Source: SAR324 cluster bacterium
GTDB lineage: Bacteria; SAR324; XYD2-FULL-50-16
Direction: 5' to 3'
Length of the DNA stretch: 64,000 bases
Assembly (NCBI GenBank): GCA_028282885.1
Contig: JANQGX010000088.1
Location: forward strand, 62,001 to 126,000
The translations under genes and the position numbers were made by a program. Shown here piece after piece: positions 9,006-18,184 of this stretch (positions are counted from its first letter, which is position 1; each line of letters opens with the position of its first letter). The notes under the pieces are model-generated. The model saw nothing but the letters and a program-made list of their open reading frames with translations. It was not told the DNA's origin and ran no database searches.

Positions 9006-9464
9006 ATGACGACCGATACTAACGAATCAAACGACATTTACGGGCAGGATATTCTGCTGGATGAAACCTTTCAGCCCGTAATTTCCGACACCGGGGAGCA
9101 GCTTTTCACAAGTGGGGCTCAGACGGTCGTGCAACAGATCAAACTGCGACTTGCTACTCCCATCGCAGAAGACAATCAGACAGGGCTTTTTTATAACAAC
9201 ACCTTTGGCAGCCGTCTCTATCTCTATATCAGGGAGGAAAACTCCCCGGAGAATCGCAATGCGATGATAGCCGAAACAATCAATACCATTAATAAAGACA
9301 ATCGGGTTAATCCAAACAAGACATTTGCCAACGTAGCTACAAATCCTGATGGATCTGCGCAGATCCGGGTGCAATTCGAGATTCTCAATGAGGAGTCCCC
9401 TTTCAACCTGGTAATTGAACCCGGCGGCGACCTGAGTCTTCTCATCAAACAAACCAACGACTAA
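9006..9464 (+). CDS. Baseplate wedge protein, gpW/gp25 (Mu gp46)-like
   Basis: The 152-aa protein opens with the gp25/gp46 signature: DIYGQDILLD, then a segment L-x-x-G-x-x-x-V-x-Q-x-I-K-x-R-L, then a glycine-containing loop (NNTFGSRLYLYI). These wedge proteins bind sheath and J-like proteins and trigger contraction. Length matches the family. The next gene starts one base after the stop, which indicates co-translation with the J-like gene, the usual order in contractile tails. Confidence 0.8.
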   Translation: MTTDTNESNDIYGQDILLDETFQPVISDTGEQLFTSGAQTVVQQIKLRLATPIAEDNQTGLFYNNTFGSRLYLYIREENSPENRNAMIAETINTINKDNRVNPNKTFANVATNPDGSAQIRVQFEILNEESPFNLVIEPGGDLSLLIKQTND

Positions 9465-9465
9465 T

Positions 9466-10608
9466 ATGACGACGATTGAAAACACCAGGATTGATAAATC
9501 ACTGGATGATATTCGACAGGATCTTTACACCAATATCAGCCAATTCCAAACCAGTGGAAACCTTCCCAAGAAACTCAGCCTGTTTGATGGCGTGTTGCGG
9601 GGGATGGTTGAATTGACCGCCTGGGGACTTTATCAGCTTTACGGATACCTCAAATTCAAGCTCCTCCAGGCCTTTCCCCACCTGTCTACCGGCGTAGATC
9701 TGTTGCAGCATTGTGAAAGCGTGGGTCTCGTACCCAAGCCGGCCTCAAAAACCGAAGGAGTGCTGAAAGTTACCCGTATCGATACGGTGGGAGTAAAAAC
9801 CATTCCGGTTGGGAAAATCTTTAAAACCCGCAAAGATTCGCAAGGACAGGAATACCGTTACATTTCAACCGAAGAGCATATCTGTCAGGACGGGGAAGCT
9901 CATGCTTTTCCAAAAGTGGAAGCAGAGTCACCCGGAAGAGCTTATAACGTTTCGGTAGGGAGCATCACAGAAATCGTCACTCCTGTCAGCGGCTTTGATT
10001 CGGTCACCAATGAATCCGATTGGATAACCGCGGAAGGACATGACGAAGAGAGCGAAGACTCACTGAAGACCAGGTACATCCTCCAATGGAAAGCGGTCAG
10101 CGAAACGAACGATGCCTACTATGAGAAAATAGCTCGTGATATCGATGGTGTGGTGGATGTTTTCATCGACGATCAACACCCAAGGGGGCAAGCCACGGTG
10201 GATATCATAATAAGAGGTGAAAACGGCGCACCGCCTGGTTCGGTAATAACAAATGTACAGGCGGCAATCGATACAAACTCCCGCCAGTTTGACGATGTCA
10301 GGGCATTCCCCATTACGGTTGTGAATCAACCTCTGGAACTCCATCTTTACCTGACATCGGGTGATATGGAAAACATCATTGCCGAGGTGAGGGAAAGGTT
10401 ATTTGCCCTGAACGATCCGTTAACAACAAAAGAGGGAGTAGCGCCGCTGCAGATTCGTCAGAATCTTACCCTGGACACCCTGATCGTGGCAGCCAAGCTT
10501 AGGGAAGTAAACAAAATTGACTGGATTTCACCTACGGTCGATGTCGTCGCAGGAAACATGGAATTGATCAATATCTCGTCAGTAACCATCACAGCGGAAT
10601 TTGTCTGA
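9466..10608 (+). CDS. Baseplate J-like protein (Mu gp47-like)
   Basis: The 380-aa protein carries the baseplate-J features: an N-terminal helix, LLQHCESVGL near residue 80, then a beta-rich core with T-I-P-V-G-K-I-F and a TEEHICQDGEA/VEAESPGRAYNVSVGSI segment (the A-E-x-x-G-x-x-x-N-V pattern of this family), GFDSVTNE, and a helical domain starting ETNDAYYEKIARD. It forms the wedge arm with the W- and I-like proteins. Confidence 0.85.
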   Translation: MTTIENTRIDKSLDDIRQDLYTNISQFQTSGNLPKKLSLFDGVLRGMVELTAWGLYQLYGYLKFKLLQAFPHLSTGVDLLQHCESVGLVPKPASKTEGVLKVTRIDTVGVKTIPVGKIFKTRKDSQGQEYRYISTEEHICQDGEAHAFPKVEAESPGRAYNVSVGSITEIVTPVSGFDSVTNESDWITAEGHDEESEDSLKTRYILQWKAVSETNDAYYEKIARDIDGVVDVFIDDQHPRGQATVDIIIRGENGAPPGSVITNVQAAIDTNSRQFDDVRAFPITVVNQPLELHLYLTSGDMENIIAEVRERLFALNDPLTTKEGVAPLQIRQNLTLDTLIVAAKLREVNKIDWISPTVDVVAGNMELINISSVTITAEFV

Positions 10609-10667
10609 TTGAGAATGATAGTTGATTGCTTTTTATCAAAAAGAGCAAGTGATTATTCAGCATAACG

Positions 10668-10817
10668 ATGGGATTTGAGGCGTTTCCGGATAGGTGCATA
10701 AACAATTTGATGATTCGAAGAATCTATAAAGAGTTCGCTCCCATAAACCTGGTCAGAACCGAGTCAAGCAGTAAAAAAGCGTCAGGCGGATCCGGCTCTA
10801 AACAGAACAACCCATAA
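10668..10817 (+). CDS. Possible 49-aa protein gene between the J-like and I-like genes
   Basis: An ATG-started frame of 49 codons ends 6 bases before the I-like gene. The product has an arginine-rich amphipathic middle and a flexible SGGSGS-containing tail. There is no strong ribosome binding site. It explains most of the 215-base space, but no homologue is recognised. Confidence 0.35.
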   Translation: MGFEAFPDRCINNLMIRRIYKEFAPINLVRTESSSKKASGGSGSKQNNP

Positions 10818-10823
10818 ACAAAT

Positions 10824-11609
10824 ATGTCCGACTCACTGTTTTTTGATTACTTCAAGGACAAACTGAGATTTCTTCTGTTCTGGAAGGAAAATCCCTGGTG
10901 GCCCGTTTTTAAGGGAATTGCCAAATCCCTGGACCAGGCCCGTGAGGATATCAAATGGGTGAGGGAACAATACTCACCGAGTACCTGTGATCCGAAGTTT
11001 ATCCAATATTATGGGGAGAGTCGTGGAATAAAGCAATTTCCCTTTGAGGAGCCCGATCAGTTCAGCAATCGTGTTAATCTGGCTTATCAATACTGGAAGT
11101 CGGCAGGGATCACCTCCACTATCCAGGAATGGCTGGACAGGCTTGGCATAGCCGCCACCACCATTGAATACAAGGATAAAGGAGACAAGGATTATCTGAC
11201 ACATCTGGATTGGGCCGAGGTTTATGTGCAATTCGACAGCTTTCATGTTGATATCAACCAGAGACGATATGTGCAATTGCTGATCGACGACCTCAAAAGG
11301 GCCTCTGCCCTTATTCTGGCAGGTTTCCGTTATCAGACACTTCATGAGACTCAAGTGGAACTGCCCAGGCATATTTGGAGCCGATACAAACATTTGTGGC
11401 AGTATTCGTTCTTGTCGATGAGTAAAAAACTGCTAACAACAAAAACCCATAAACCTGTTGTTCATGTCTCAATGTCGTTAGCTCCGGAGACGCCGGTATT
11501 CGATGATACGGAAACGAAAGACAGTCGCAACTATGTTCGTACCTTTGATTCCGGCTGGTCTTTTGATCTGCCGGAAGATCGACCTGTTAAAATCAGAAAA
11601 GCTATTTAA
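10824..11609 (+). CDS. Baseplate wedge protein, gpI (Mu gp48)-like
   Basis: The 261-aa protein fits the tail-protein-I/gp48 family by position after the J-like gene, by the helical N-terminal half (AREDIKWVREQYSP, then LGIAATT after a GITSTIQEWLDR helix), and by the DLKRASALILAGFRY core strand. The last 60 residues are an extra tail with D and T repeats that may bind the fibre. It completes the W-J-I wedge series. Confidence 0.7.
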   Translation: MSDSLFFDYFKDKLRFLLFWKENPWWPVFKGIAKSLDQAREDIKWVREQYSPSTCDPKFIQYYGESRGIKQFPFEEPDQFSNRVNLAYQYWKSAGITSTIQEWLDRLGIAATTIEYKDKGDKDYLTHLDWAEVYVQFDSFHVDINQRRYVQLLIDDLKRASALILAGFRYQTLHETQVELPRHIWSRYKHLWQYSFLSMSKKLLTTKTHKPVVHVSMSLAPETPVFDDTETKDSRNYVRTFDSGWSFDLPEDRPVKIRKAI

Positions 11610-11623
11610 ACAAGGGAGTTACC

Positions 11624-12226
11624 ATGACGATTACACCGGATGCAACCATGACCGATAATTGGAGACAAGCACTGGCAAAATGTGTTTACGACGGCACCAC
11701 CCCCGTTCTGTCGAAATTTGTTTGGGGGAACGGCGGCCATATTACCGATGAGCCTCTCATTGGAACGACGACCAGTGGATCCAATGTCATTACGGGAATT
11801 ACGGATTTTGCAAAATTGAAACTGACCCAGCAGATAAAAGGAACTCCAGTTCCGGACAGTACTTTTGTAACCCAAATCGATGAATCGGGCGGGGCCATTA
11901 CCATCAGTCAGAATGCCACTGCTGATCAGGTGGGAGCCTCCCTGACCCTGACCGGTCCCAAGAAGGAAGATCCATCACGGATTTCCCTGTTTTCACCCAT
12001 ATCCGGTTTCTCCAAAATCATTGAGGCCAATGAAAAGCAACTGAATGCAGGCGGTTTCTCAACCACCTTCACCGGCTCCATAGAAGATACCGAGCTGGCG
12101 GATGAAACCATCTCCGAATTTGGCATCCTGGATAGTAATGACGAACTGGCCTATTACTTCACCTTCAGGGAGGTGTTCAAAACCATCGGTGAAGCGTATC
12201 AATTGCAAATTACGGTAAAATTCTAG
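11624..12226 (+). CDS. Fibre-attachment or collar-like tail protein (200 aa)
   Basis: The protein is strand-rich (GTTTSGSNVITGITDF, GGAITISQNATADQVGASLTL) with threonine/serine/glycine composition typical of phage fibre and collar proteins, and ends YQLQITVKF. It has a good ribosome binding site (AGGGAG) and follows the I-like gene by 14 bases, before the fibre gene. Probable role: joins fibre to baseplate. Confidence 0.5.
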   Translation: MTITPDATMTDNWRQALAKCVYDGTTPVLSKFVWGNGGHITDEPLIGTTTSGSNVITGITDFAKLKLTQQIKGTPVPDSTFVTQIDESGGAITISQNATADQVGASLTLTGPKKEDPSRISLFSPISGFSKIIEANEKQLNAGGFSTTFTGSIEDTELADETISEFGILDSNDELAYYFTFREVFKTIGEAYQLQITVKF

Positions 12227-12377
12227 ATTTAGAGAGGTAACGCTTTTGAAGCAGGGACACGCAGTAAAGATATGATGTTTAATCCGGAGATGAATGATCT
12301 GTTAGTGATTTCGAACATCAGAGAATCAGATCATTCACATAAGTAAACAAAGTTCTCAACAGAGGCATCAGGTAACC

Positions 12378-13208
12378 ATGAATATCCCAAATTACCCTTT
12401 ATCAACCATACCCTACGCCAGTCCGGCCAGTTCGGGAGTGTTAAATGATATCATCTCCGAAATTGATCAGAACTTTGATACTCTCAAGACTGACGCGGAG
12501 GCGGAATGCCAGTCCATCAGGGATGACACCGCTGTTGATCGGCAGGCAATAAGGGATGAGACCGCCGCAGATCGGCAAGCCATCAGAAACGAAATGGAAG
12601 CCGATTTCAACACAACACATTTGCAGCAAGTCCCCATTGGCTCGATAATCGGTTTACACCCGTATGTTGATATCTCCAAGGTTATCAACACCGAGTATTG
12701 GATCCATTGCGACGGCATCGGGACCTTCAAATTCACCTATGCGGATGGTACCCAATCAGTAGACATCAATGTCCCAAATCTGACCGATTCCCGGTTTCTG
12801 ATGGGAGGGACGGAATATGGGAGGGACGGCGATAATTTTTTAAAAGATCATACACACGGATGTTTAATTGATACACACAATCATGGCTTCTCCTTAACGG
12901 CTGCTGGGCAAGGAGGTGGAGGCCACACTCATAAAATCCGAGTCCCGAATTCATCATCAGGAACTAGCGGATATGGTCATGAAAAGCCGACAATCGGATC
13001 GGCATGGTGGTGTAATGACACCGCAAATATATTGAATGGTCCGGATATTTATTCCTATTCAAAGGCACATACTCATAGCTCTAGTTCAGTATCAGGTAGC
13101 ATCAGTGATAATGCTCATACACATGTTATAGGTGCCGGTGATTTACCGGGGTCAACTAGTAATCTTCCGCAGTATTTTAAAGTCCTTTATTATATTCGTA
13201 TAAAATAA
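12378..13208 (+). CDS. Tail fibre with coiled-coil stalk and HxH metal-binding tip
   Basis: Residues about 25-80 are a coiled coil made of near-repeats (DRQAIRDETAADRQAIRNE). Residues about 85-145 resemble the phage tail-collar fold (PIGSIIGLHPY, CDGIGTF, VPNLTDSRFLMGG). The tip carries five HxH motifs (HTHG, HNHG, HTHK, HTHS, HTHV) and ends FKVLYYIRIK. In T4 gp37 and similar fibres HxH histidines bind iron along a needle-like trimer. The protein probably recognises the target cell surface. A 150-base gap precedes it. Confidence 0.8.
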   Translation: MNIPNYPLSTIPYASPASSGVLNDIISEIDQNFDTLKTDAEAECQSIRDDTAVDRQAIRDETAADRQAIRNEMEADFNTTHLQQVPIGSIIGLHPYVDISKVINTEYWIHCDGIGTFKFTYADGTQSVDINVPNLTDSRFLMGGTEYGRDGDNFLKDHTHGCLIDTHNHGFSLTAAGQGGGGHTHKIRVPNSSSGTSGYGHEKPTIGSAWWCNDTANILNGPDIYSYSKAHTHSSSSVSGSISDNAHTHVIGAGDLPGSTSNLPQYFKVLYYIRIK

Positions 13209-13225
13209 GTAAATCGGAGAATAAC

Positions 13226-13669
13226 ATGGCACTAAAAAAGAATTTCAAAAAAGGATCAAAGTATTACTATGGCCTTATTCACAGCATTACCTACAGCAAA
13301 AGCCTGGATGCTTCTTCCAATACTACTGACCATACCATTCAGATTGCATTGCAAGTTAGGGATGAAAATAAACCTGACTATAAGAAGACTGAAAATGAAT
13401 TATTTTATACCATCCCTTCAGGCCGCATGAAAGAGGAACCAATTGTTTCTGTAGTTCCCAAGCTAAACGAGAATGGTGAGGAGATACGAGAAAATGGAGA
13501 ATTAGTGACACATGAAGTGCAAAACGGAACCAAAATGGTATTTGATGATACATACGAGGATCCCTTTTCTGTTGATAAAATGAATCCTGAAGGTCAAAAC
13601 ATTGCAAAACTGGCGTATGTTTGGTTGACTGAAAATATAGAACTTTTCTCGGATTTTGAAATCGTGTGA
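13226..13669 (+). CDS. Unknown protein following the tail fibre (147 aa)
   Basis: It starts 17 bases after the fibre gene behind a GGAG element. It is polar and strand-rich, with many K and E residues, and contains a tandem near-repeat NENGEEIRENGELV at about residue 85. No family recognised. A fibre-assembly chaperone is possible from position only. Confidence 0.5.
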   Translation: MALKKNFKKGSKYYYGLIHSITYSKSLDASSNTTDHTIQIALQVRDENKPDYKKTENELFYTIPSGRMKEEPIVSVVPKLNENGEEIRENGELVTHEVQNGTKMVFDDTYEDPFSVDKMNPEGQNIAKLAYVWLTENIELFSDFEIV

Positions 13670-13682
13670 ACAGCATAGTCCT

Positions 13683-14003
13683 ATGAATACCTACACAATA
13701 ACACTAAAAAGAAAACTCTGGTTTGATAGAAAATTGAAAAGGGTAAAAGGCAATCATTTTCCCGATGACCTGAACCCCGGCTATGACGAGTTTAAGCAAA
13801 TCAATCCTCAATCCGGAAAACCAGTATCAGTGAGAATGAGACGACAACCCGCCAAGTACATGGCGGTGATATTTGAAGACGAGCGCCAGCTAATTGTAAA
13901 TCTGGATAAATTCGAGTGTTATGAAATATCCAAGGAATTGTTCATCTTGAAAGCAAAACAGGCTGAACAGGAAAGCCAGGGACAGGCACGTTTTACGACA
14001 TAA
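13683..14003 (+). CDS. Unknown basic protein (106 aa)
   Basis: The ATG at 13683 was chosen because an in-frame upstream start at 13656 would overlap the previous gene. The protein begins MNTYTITLKRKLWFDRK and is basic, with a beta-rich core (KYMAVIFEDERQLIVNLD) and a glutamine-rich end. No family recognised. It belongs to the tail transcription unit by spacing. Confidence 0.5.
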   Translation: MNTYTITLKRKLWFDRKLKRVKGNHFPDDLNPGYDEFKQINPQSGKPVSVRMRRQPAKYMAVIFEDERQLIVNLDKFECYEISKELFILKAKQAEQESQGQARFTT

Positions 14004-14081
14004 TTGCTGTCGATAAGTGGATTTCCGCTGACTTATAATATCCAGTATACACAACAGTTCTGACTAACAATAAAGATAACA

Positions 14082-14573
14082 ATGCCCTTAAACCCAAATT
14101 TAGTAGCAGACAGCCTCGAATCGGTCTGGCGGAAGCAGAGCCCGGATGAGATGATCCCAGCCCGTAGGATTGCAACCTCCATTTCGCAGTACATTGATTC
14201 GGGTCAGACAGCCATGATGGGAATTCCCAGCTCGTCGCCGGGGATCTCACAATTATCGGATGAGTTGAGAAAGGTCTGGAAGGATCAAAAGCCGGATGCG
14301 GTGTTGGTTGGACTGAAAGAGGCCAAGGCCATTCACAATATGGTTCAGGCTACAACCACTGCCGGGGGCAAGCACGGCGTGGGAGGATTCCAGTCCGGAA
14401 GTGAGGCCTTGATGGCGGAACAGTTTTCAAAGCTTTACAGGGATAAAATGAATGACGAACGTCTGATCGCACTCAAAAAAGCGAGAATCCTGGATTCCTA
14501 TTTGAAATCCTGTGTATTCAGAGGATGCGGTGTGGGACCAGATTTCATCCCGGATATCAGCGGACTTACATGA
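14082..14573 (+). CDS. Unknown protein made of three 32-residue repeats (163 aa)
   Basis: Three gap-free 32-residue units can be aligned by eye at residues about 7-38, 57-88 and 108-139. They begin LVADSLESVWRKQSPDE, QLSDELRKVWKDQKPDA and LMAEQFSKLYRDKMNDE. Shared positions are L/M, D/E, a tryptophan or tyrosine, a basic residue, D, and an A-rich second helix. Each unit is probably a two-helix hairpin. The last codons overlap the next start (ATGA), so it is co-translated with the 665-aa protein. Confidence 0.55.
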   Translation: MPLNPNLVADSLESVWRKQSPDEMIPARRIATSISQYIDSGQTAMMGIPSSSPGISQLSDELRKVWKDQKPDAVLVGLKEAKAIHNMVQATTTAGGKHGVGGFQSGSEALMAEQFSKLYRDKMNDERLIALKKARILDSYLKSCVFRGCGVGPDFIPDISGLT

Positions 14574-16567
14574 CAACCATAGCGGAAGAAAAAGCAAAAC
14601 GAGAACAGGATCTCAGGGATGCGCCCTCTCTGGTGATCTCTGCCCGCCTGGAGGTGATCCAGAAGTGTGAACTGGCCAACGAGTTAAAAGCGGCCCTGGG
14701 AGAAGGTTTGAACCTGGCCTATCACGACATTGCCTCCTTCTACGGAAAACAAAGAGCCATTTTGAGAGGGCTCACCACCGATCGAATAATGCATTTTGAT
14801 CTGCCGGACTCAAGTTTGTGGAATTCGGGTACAGAATTCACATTCCCCTCAGCCAACCGATTTGGTTACGAGTTTTTCGATACCAATGGAAATCCGGCAA
14901 CTATCAATGATGCATCCCAATACTATTTGGCAAAAAAACAGGCAGACAGTACCCTCTGCACCCTGCAAAACGAGGCAAAGGCCTTTTCCTGTCCTGTCCC
15001 GCTGATCGATTTCAGCCAGGTAATAACAAAAGCCGACGGGGAGTCTTTGTTTTTCAATTTCTCCCTGCAAAAGCCTCCGATCCCGGAGACTATCAAAATT
15101 TTACATGACGAAATCCAAATCGGCGGGGATGATGGTTCCGGTAACCTGACCGGCAACAATCTGACCAGTTCAACAGTCAACTACGAAAGCGGGGAGGTGC
15201 ATCTGGAATACACCGAAGCCCCGGTCAAGGATACACTGATCCGCTTTGTTTTTGACTCCTTTACCAACTTGGAGAAATTCGATACCGACTACGAGCAAGT
15301 GGATTTCAGTCTGGACACAAAGGCATACGGGCAGGGGTTAACACTCAATCTGATCCGCATCAACGAAGGGGTCCTGTCGGATCGTCCGGCCCTTATGGAT
15401 ACCATGATTCTAAGAAAGAAGATCGATCACCAGGCTGTAGGCACCATCCGTATCACCTGTGAAGGACTGACAGCCAACGGTTCCTGGAATCATCTGACCG
15501 ATAACCCGGAAAGCGCAACACTGCTTGATCAAGTTGGTTTTAAAGAATTACTGGGGTACCTTGATCCGGACCAAACCAACGACCTGATCCGATCCGCTAA
15601 TCCCTATCTCGTATCGACTGCCAAAAAGATTGGCGATTCTTACCCGGATATTGAAACCAGTCCCATGTTCCCCTGTACTAACGGAGAATACACAGATAAA
15701 CCTGCTTTTAAAGGAAATTTCATTCACTTTGAAGAAGGGCAACCCAAATGGGAGATTCATTCCGACATAAAATGGCAATACGGGACAAAACCGGCGGGCT
15801 ATTCGGAGAATCCATACAGTTCGGATGGAAACACTGTCCAGGAAAATCCCGGGACGGTTCTGGCGGCATTGCAGGCAATCATGGATTTTACGGATCCCGG
15901 CAACAATCCGATTCCGGTGGATGGATCGGGGAATGCAGGAAATCCTTCTACCTTTAAAACGTATACAATGGGTTACCAGGGGAGCGACATTGATTACGTT
16001 CATGAAAATCTCTGGACCTGGAATTCAGGCAGTGCGAATTACGTTCGATCCGATAATGGTAGATACACCTGCTACTACAATGAGGTCCAGGCACTCAAGG
16101 ACGGTCAAAGCGGGTTGACTCACCTTCAGGTTCAATGCGGTTGGATCGTTGATCCTGAAAACACACTATCAAATTCGGTTGAAACGGAAAGACAATCAAC
16201 AGATAATCAGTTCGTCTCGGACACGGTAACATTCAAATCGGCCCTTGACACCTTTCTGACCGATCACGACGGTTTCGATCCCATAACCACAAGACCGACA
16301 TACAACACCTCATGGATAGCAGTTCTGCAAGCCGCAACAGACCCGGATGGCTATTTGATTCAGGCAACAACAAGGTTGGCTGACCTTGATGCCGTTATCG
16401 GAACCCCGGAAACATCAGGGTATTCAAAAAAGATATACGATTCCTGCAATGCGGCTGTCAGGAAAGATATCGGATATGTTCGGGATGTCATCGATAGTCT
16501 GAACAGTATCGCTGATATGTATTACCTCATCAGCCAGCTCCAATCCGAATACGCGATGTATCCCTGA
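14570..16567 (+). CDS. Large unknown protein ending the tail cluster (665 aa)
   Basis: ATG at 14570 overlaps the preceding TGA; an upstream in-frame start at 14525 would overlap more and was rejected. Residues about 1-70 are helical. Residues about 150-240 form a beta-rich domain (ESLFFNFSL, TIKILHDEIQIGG, GEVHLEYTEAPVKDT). The centre is rich in N, G, D, W and Y like a fibre or carbohydrate-binding surface, and the C-terminal 110 residues are helical. No enzyme motif was found. It could be a structural appendage or a delivered toxin; the sequence does not decide. It is the last gene of the unit. Confidence 0.5.
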   Translation: MTTIAEEKAKREQDLRDAPSLVISARLEVIQKCELANELKAALGEGLNLAYHDIASFYGKQRAILRGLTTDRIMHFDLPDSSLWNSGTEFTFPSANRFGYEFFDTNGNPATINDASQYYLAKKQADSTLCTLQNEAKAFSCPVPLIDFSQVITKADGESLFFNFSLQKPPIPETIKILHDEIQIGGDDGSGNLTGNNLTSSTVNYESGEVHLEYTEAPVKDTLIRFVFDSFTNLEKFDTDYEQVDFSLDTKAYGQGLTLNLIRINEGVLSDRPALMDTMILRKKIDHQAVGTIRITCEGLTANGSWNHLTDNPESATLLDQVGFKELLGYLDPDQTNDLIRSANPYLVSTAKKIGDSYPDIETSPMFPCTNGEYTDKPAFKGNFIHFEEGQPKWEIHSDIKWQYGTKPAGYSENPYSSDGNTVQENPGTVLAALQAIMDFTDPGNNPIPVDGSGNAGNPSTFKTYTMGYQGSDIDYVHENLWTWNSGSANYVRSDNGRYTCYYNEVQALKDGQSGLTHLQVQCGWIVDPENTLSNSVETERQSTDNQFVSDTVTFKSALDTFLTDHDGFDPITTRPTYNTSWIAVLQAATDPDGYLIQATTRLADLDAVIGTPETSGYSKKIYDSCNAAVRKDIGYVRDVIDSLNSIADMYYLISQLQSEYAMYP

Positions 16568-16704
16568 TCGTTAAGGCAAATTTCAAAGCTTCACTTGACT
16601 GATAGGTTCTCATCAATTTTTCTAATCCATCAAAATAAAGCCCAACTTTCCCATCCCGGGGAAGGTTTACCGATTGATTCAATATCAGGATCTTTAATTT
16701 GACA

Positions 16705-16726
16705 CGGCACCACAATTGGGGTGCCG
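16705..16726. terminator. Seven-bp hairpin between converging units, possible terminator
   Basis: CGGCACC at 16705-16711 pairs with GGTGCCG at 16720-16726 around an 8-base loop. It lies between the end of the tail cluster and a converging minus-strand operon. No T tract follows on either strand, so intrinsic termination is only possible. Confidence 0.35.
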
Positions 16727-16748
16727 CAGAAGATAGAGCGGATCGAAT

Positions 16749-17183
16749 CTAATGCATGGTGATTAGTCCGAAGGCCGAGGCTGTCAATAACAGGGAAATA
16801 AGGCCTGCGAAGACCATGAAGACGGTGGGATTGTCTTTCTTGGTTACCATCACCAGAAAGGATCCCCAGGCGCCAAAGACGCCGGCCAGGCAGGAAACAC
16901 CGATTCCTAGCATGGCAATTCCGTCGCTGGTTGTTAAATAATCAAGATACCAGTGACCGTGAATAACCTCTTTTGTTGCCGAAGCGTTCCTCCAGATCTC
17001 TTCCGCTGTCTGTCCACTCCAAAGGCCGTTCAATAGACCTTGTGCGTCAAAGAACTGGTTGCCGGAGAAGTAAATCATCATACCGATGATAGCAATGGCT
17101 GAGCCGATAACTGCCAGCCAGAAAGCGAATTCGCCGTAGATTACTCCCGAAAACAACGGCTTGGGTGCATTCTCTTCGTTCAT
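16749..17183 (-). CDS. Small membrane protein paired with a TauE/SafE permease (144 aa)
   Basis: Four hydrophobic segments are visible (about residues 17-40, 84-105, 105-114 merging, and 120-142) with a periplasmic-looking loop between the first two. The ATG has a strong site (AGGAGG, 5 bases). It lies 14 bases downstream of a TSUP permease, so the two are probably one operon and may form one transporter. Family not named with certainty; some TSUP operons carry a small DUF1634-type membrane partner. Confidence 0.65.
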   Translation of the reverse strand: MNEENAPKPLFSGVIYGEFAFWLAVIGSAIAIIGMMIYFSGNQFFDAQGLLNGLWSGQTAEEIWRNASATKEVIHGHWYLDYLTTSDGIAMLGIGVSCLAGVFGAWGSFLVMVTKKDNPTVFMVFAGLISLLLTASAFGLITMH

Positions 17184-17197
17184 TTAGACCTCCTATT

Positions 17198-18184
17198 CTA
17201 GCTGAAAGCTTTCATTATGAGCCGGATACCGGCACCAAACATGACAATGATAATCAACGGGCGAATAAATCCTGCTTTCACCCTGAGCATAATCCTGGAA
17301 CCGATCAGGGTTCCGATCACCAGCCCGATCATACTCGGTACAGCGAAAAGCGGGAACATTCCACCGCCCTGAATGTAAGGCCAGATTGCGGCGGTATCCC
17401 CAATTGAGATCATTACCTTGCTGCAGGTAGCCGCTACTTTGAGCGGTGCCAGCATCACCATATTAAACACCGGAACCATGGCCCATCCGGCGCCCAGTCC
17501 GAACAGTCCTGAAATCAACCCGACTCCGCAAAACAGCAGCAGGGCAACCGGAGCGCGGACCAGCTTGTAATTGACCACTTTGCCTAGAGAATCCTCGAAA
17601 TAAGGCATGGGCAGATCCATCTTCTGGGTGAATCCGTCAACATTAGCCACCTCGGGGTATTCGGTGTTCTTTTTGACAATAAAAAGCACCCCAATGGCAA
17701 TAACGATCACACCCAGGGCCCCCTGGATGAAAGACTCACCTGTTGGCCCAAGGGCAGTGTTCATGTAACCTGCAAGCAGAGAGCCAATCACTGCGAAAAC
17801 CGCGTATGGCACAGCACCGGTGTACAACAGACGAATATTAGCGATTCCCTTTCTCAAAAACGGCCTGGCAGCAACCAGGGCCCCCACCATCGCTACGAAT
17901 AAACCGGTTGATCTGACGATATATGAGTCGATCGGGGTGAATCCCATGAATAACGGTGTGAAAATCACTCCACCGCCCACGCCTGCCAGAACAGCAAAAA
18001 CACCGATTAAGGTACAAACCAGTGTCAACACGATGAAAAACGTCAAAGGGCTCAACCCAAAGGTGTCGGTTCCTTCAGCGGCATAAACAGCACCAAATCC
18101 GGCAGCGGCACCAATGACAATGAGGAGAATCGTCCTGACTATCCTCAAGCCTCCCTGATGACGATTAAGAAATTTACTTATCAT
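17198..18184 (-). CDS. TauE/SafE (TSUP) family anion permease
   Basis: About eight hydrophobic helices in 328 aa, with the two-fold TSUP layout: a G-rich segment GVGGGVIFTPLFMGF in the first half and GLISGLFGLGAGWAMVPVF in the second, the conserved glycine-rich hairpins of the family. TSUP proteins export or import sulfite, sulfoacetate, thiosulfate or related organic anions. The ATG at 18184 is preceded by GGAGGT, one base away, which is close; a TTG at 18211 in frame is an alternative. A promoter with operator lies about 270 bases upstream. Confidence 0.85.
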   Translation of the reverse strand: MISKFLNRHQGGLRIVRTILLIVIGAAAGFGAVYAAEGTDTFGLSPLTFFIVLTLVCTLIGVFAVLAGVGGGVIFTPLFMGFTPIDSYIVRSTGLFVAMVGALVAARPFLRKGIANIRLLYTGAVPYAVFAVIGSLLAGYMNTALGPTGESFIQGALGVIVIAIGVLFIVKKNTEYPEVANVDGFTQKMDLPMPYFEDSLGKVVNYKLVRAPVALLLFCGVGLISGLFGLGAGWAMVPVFNMVMLAPLKVAATCSKVMISIGDTAAIWPYIQGGGMFPLFAVPSMIGLVIGTLIGSRIMLRVKAGFIRPLIIIVMFGAGIRLIMKAFS

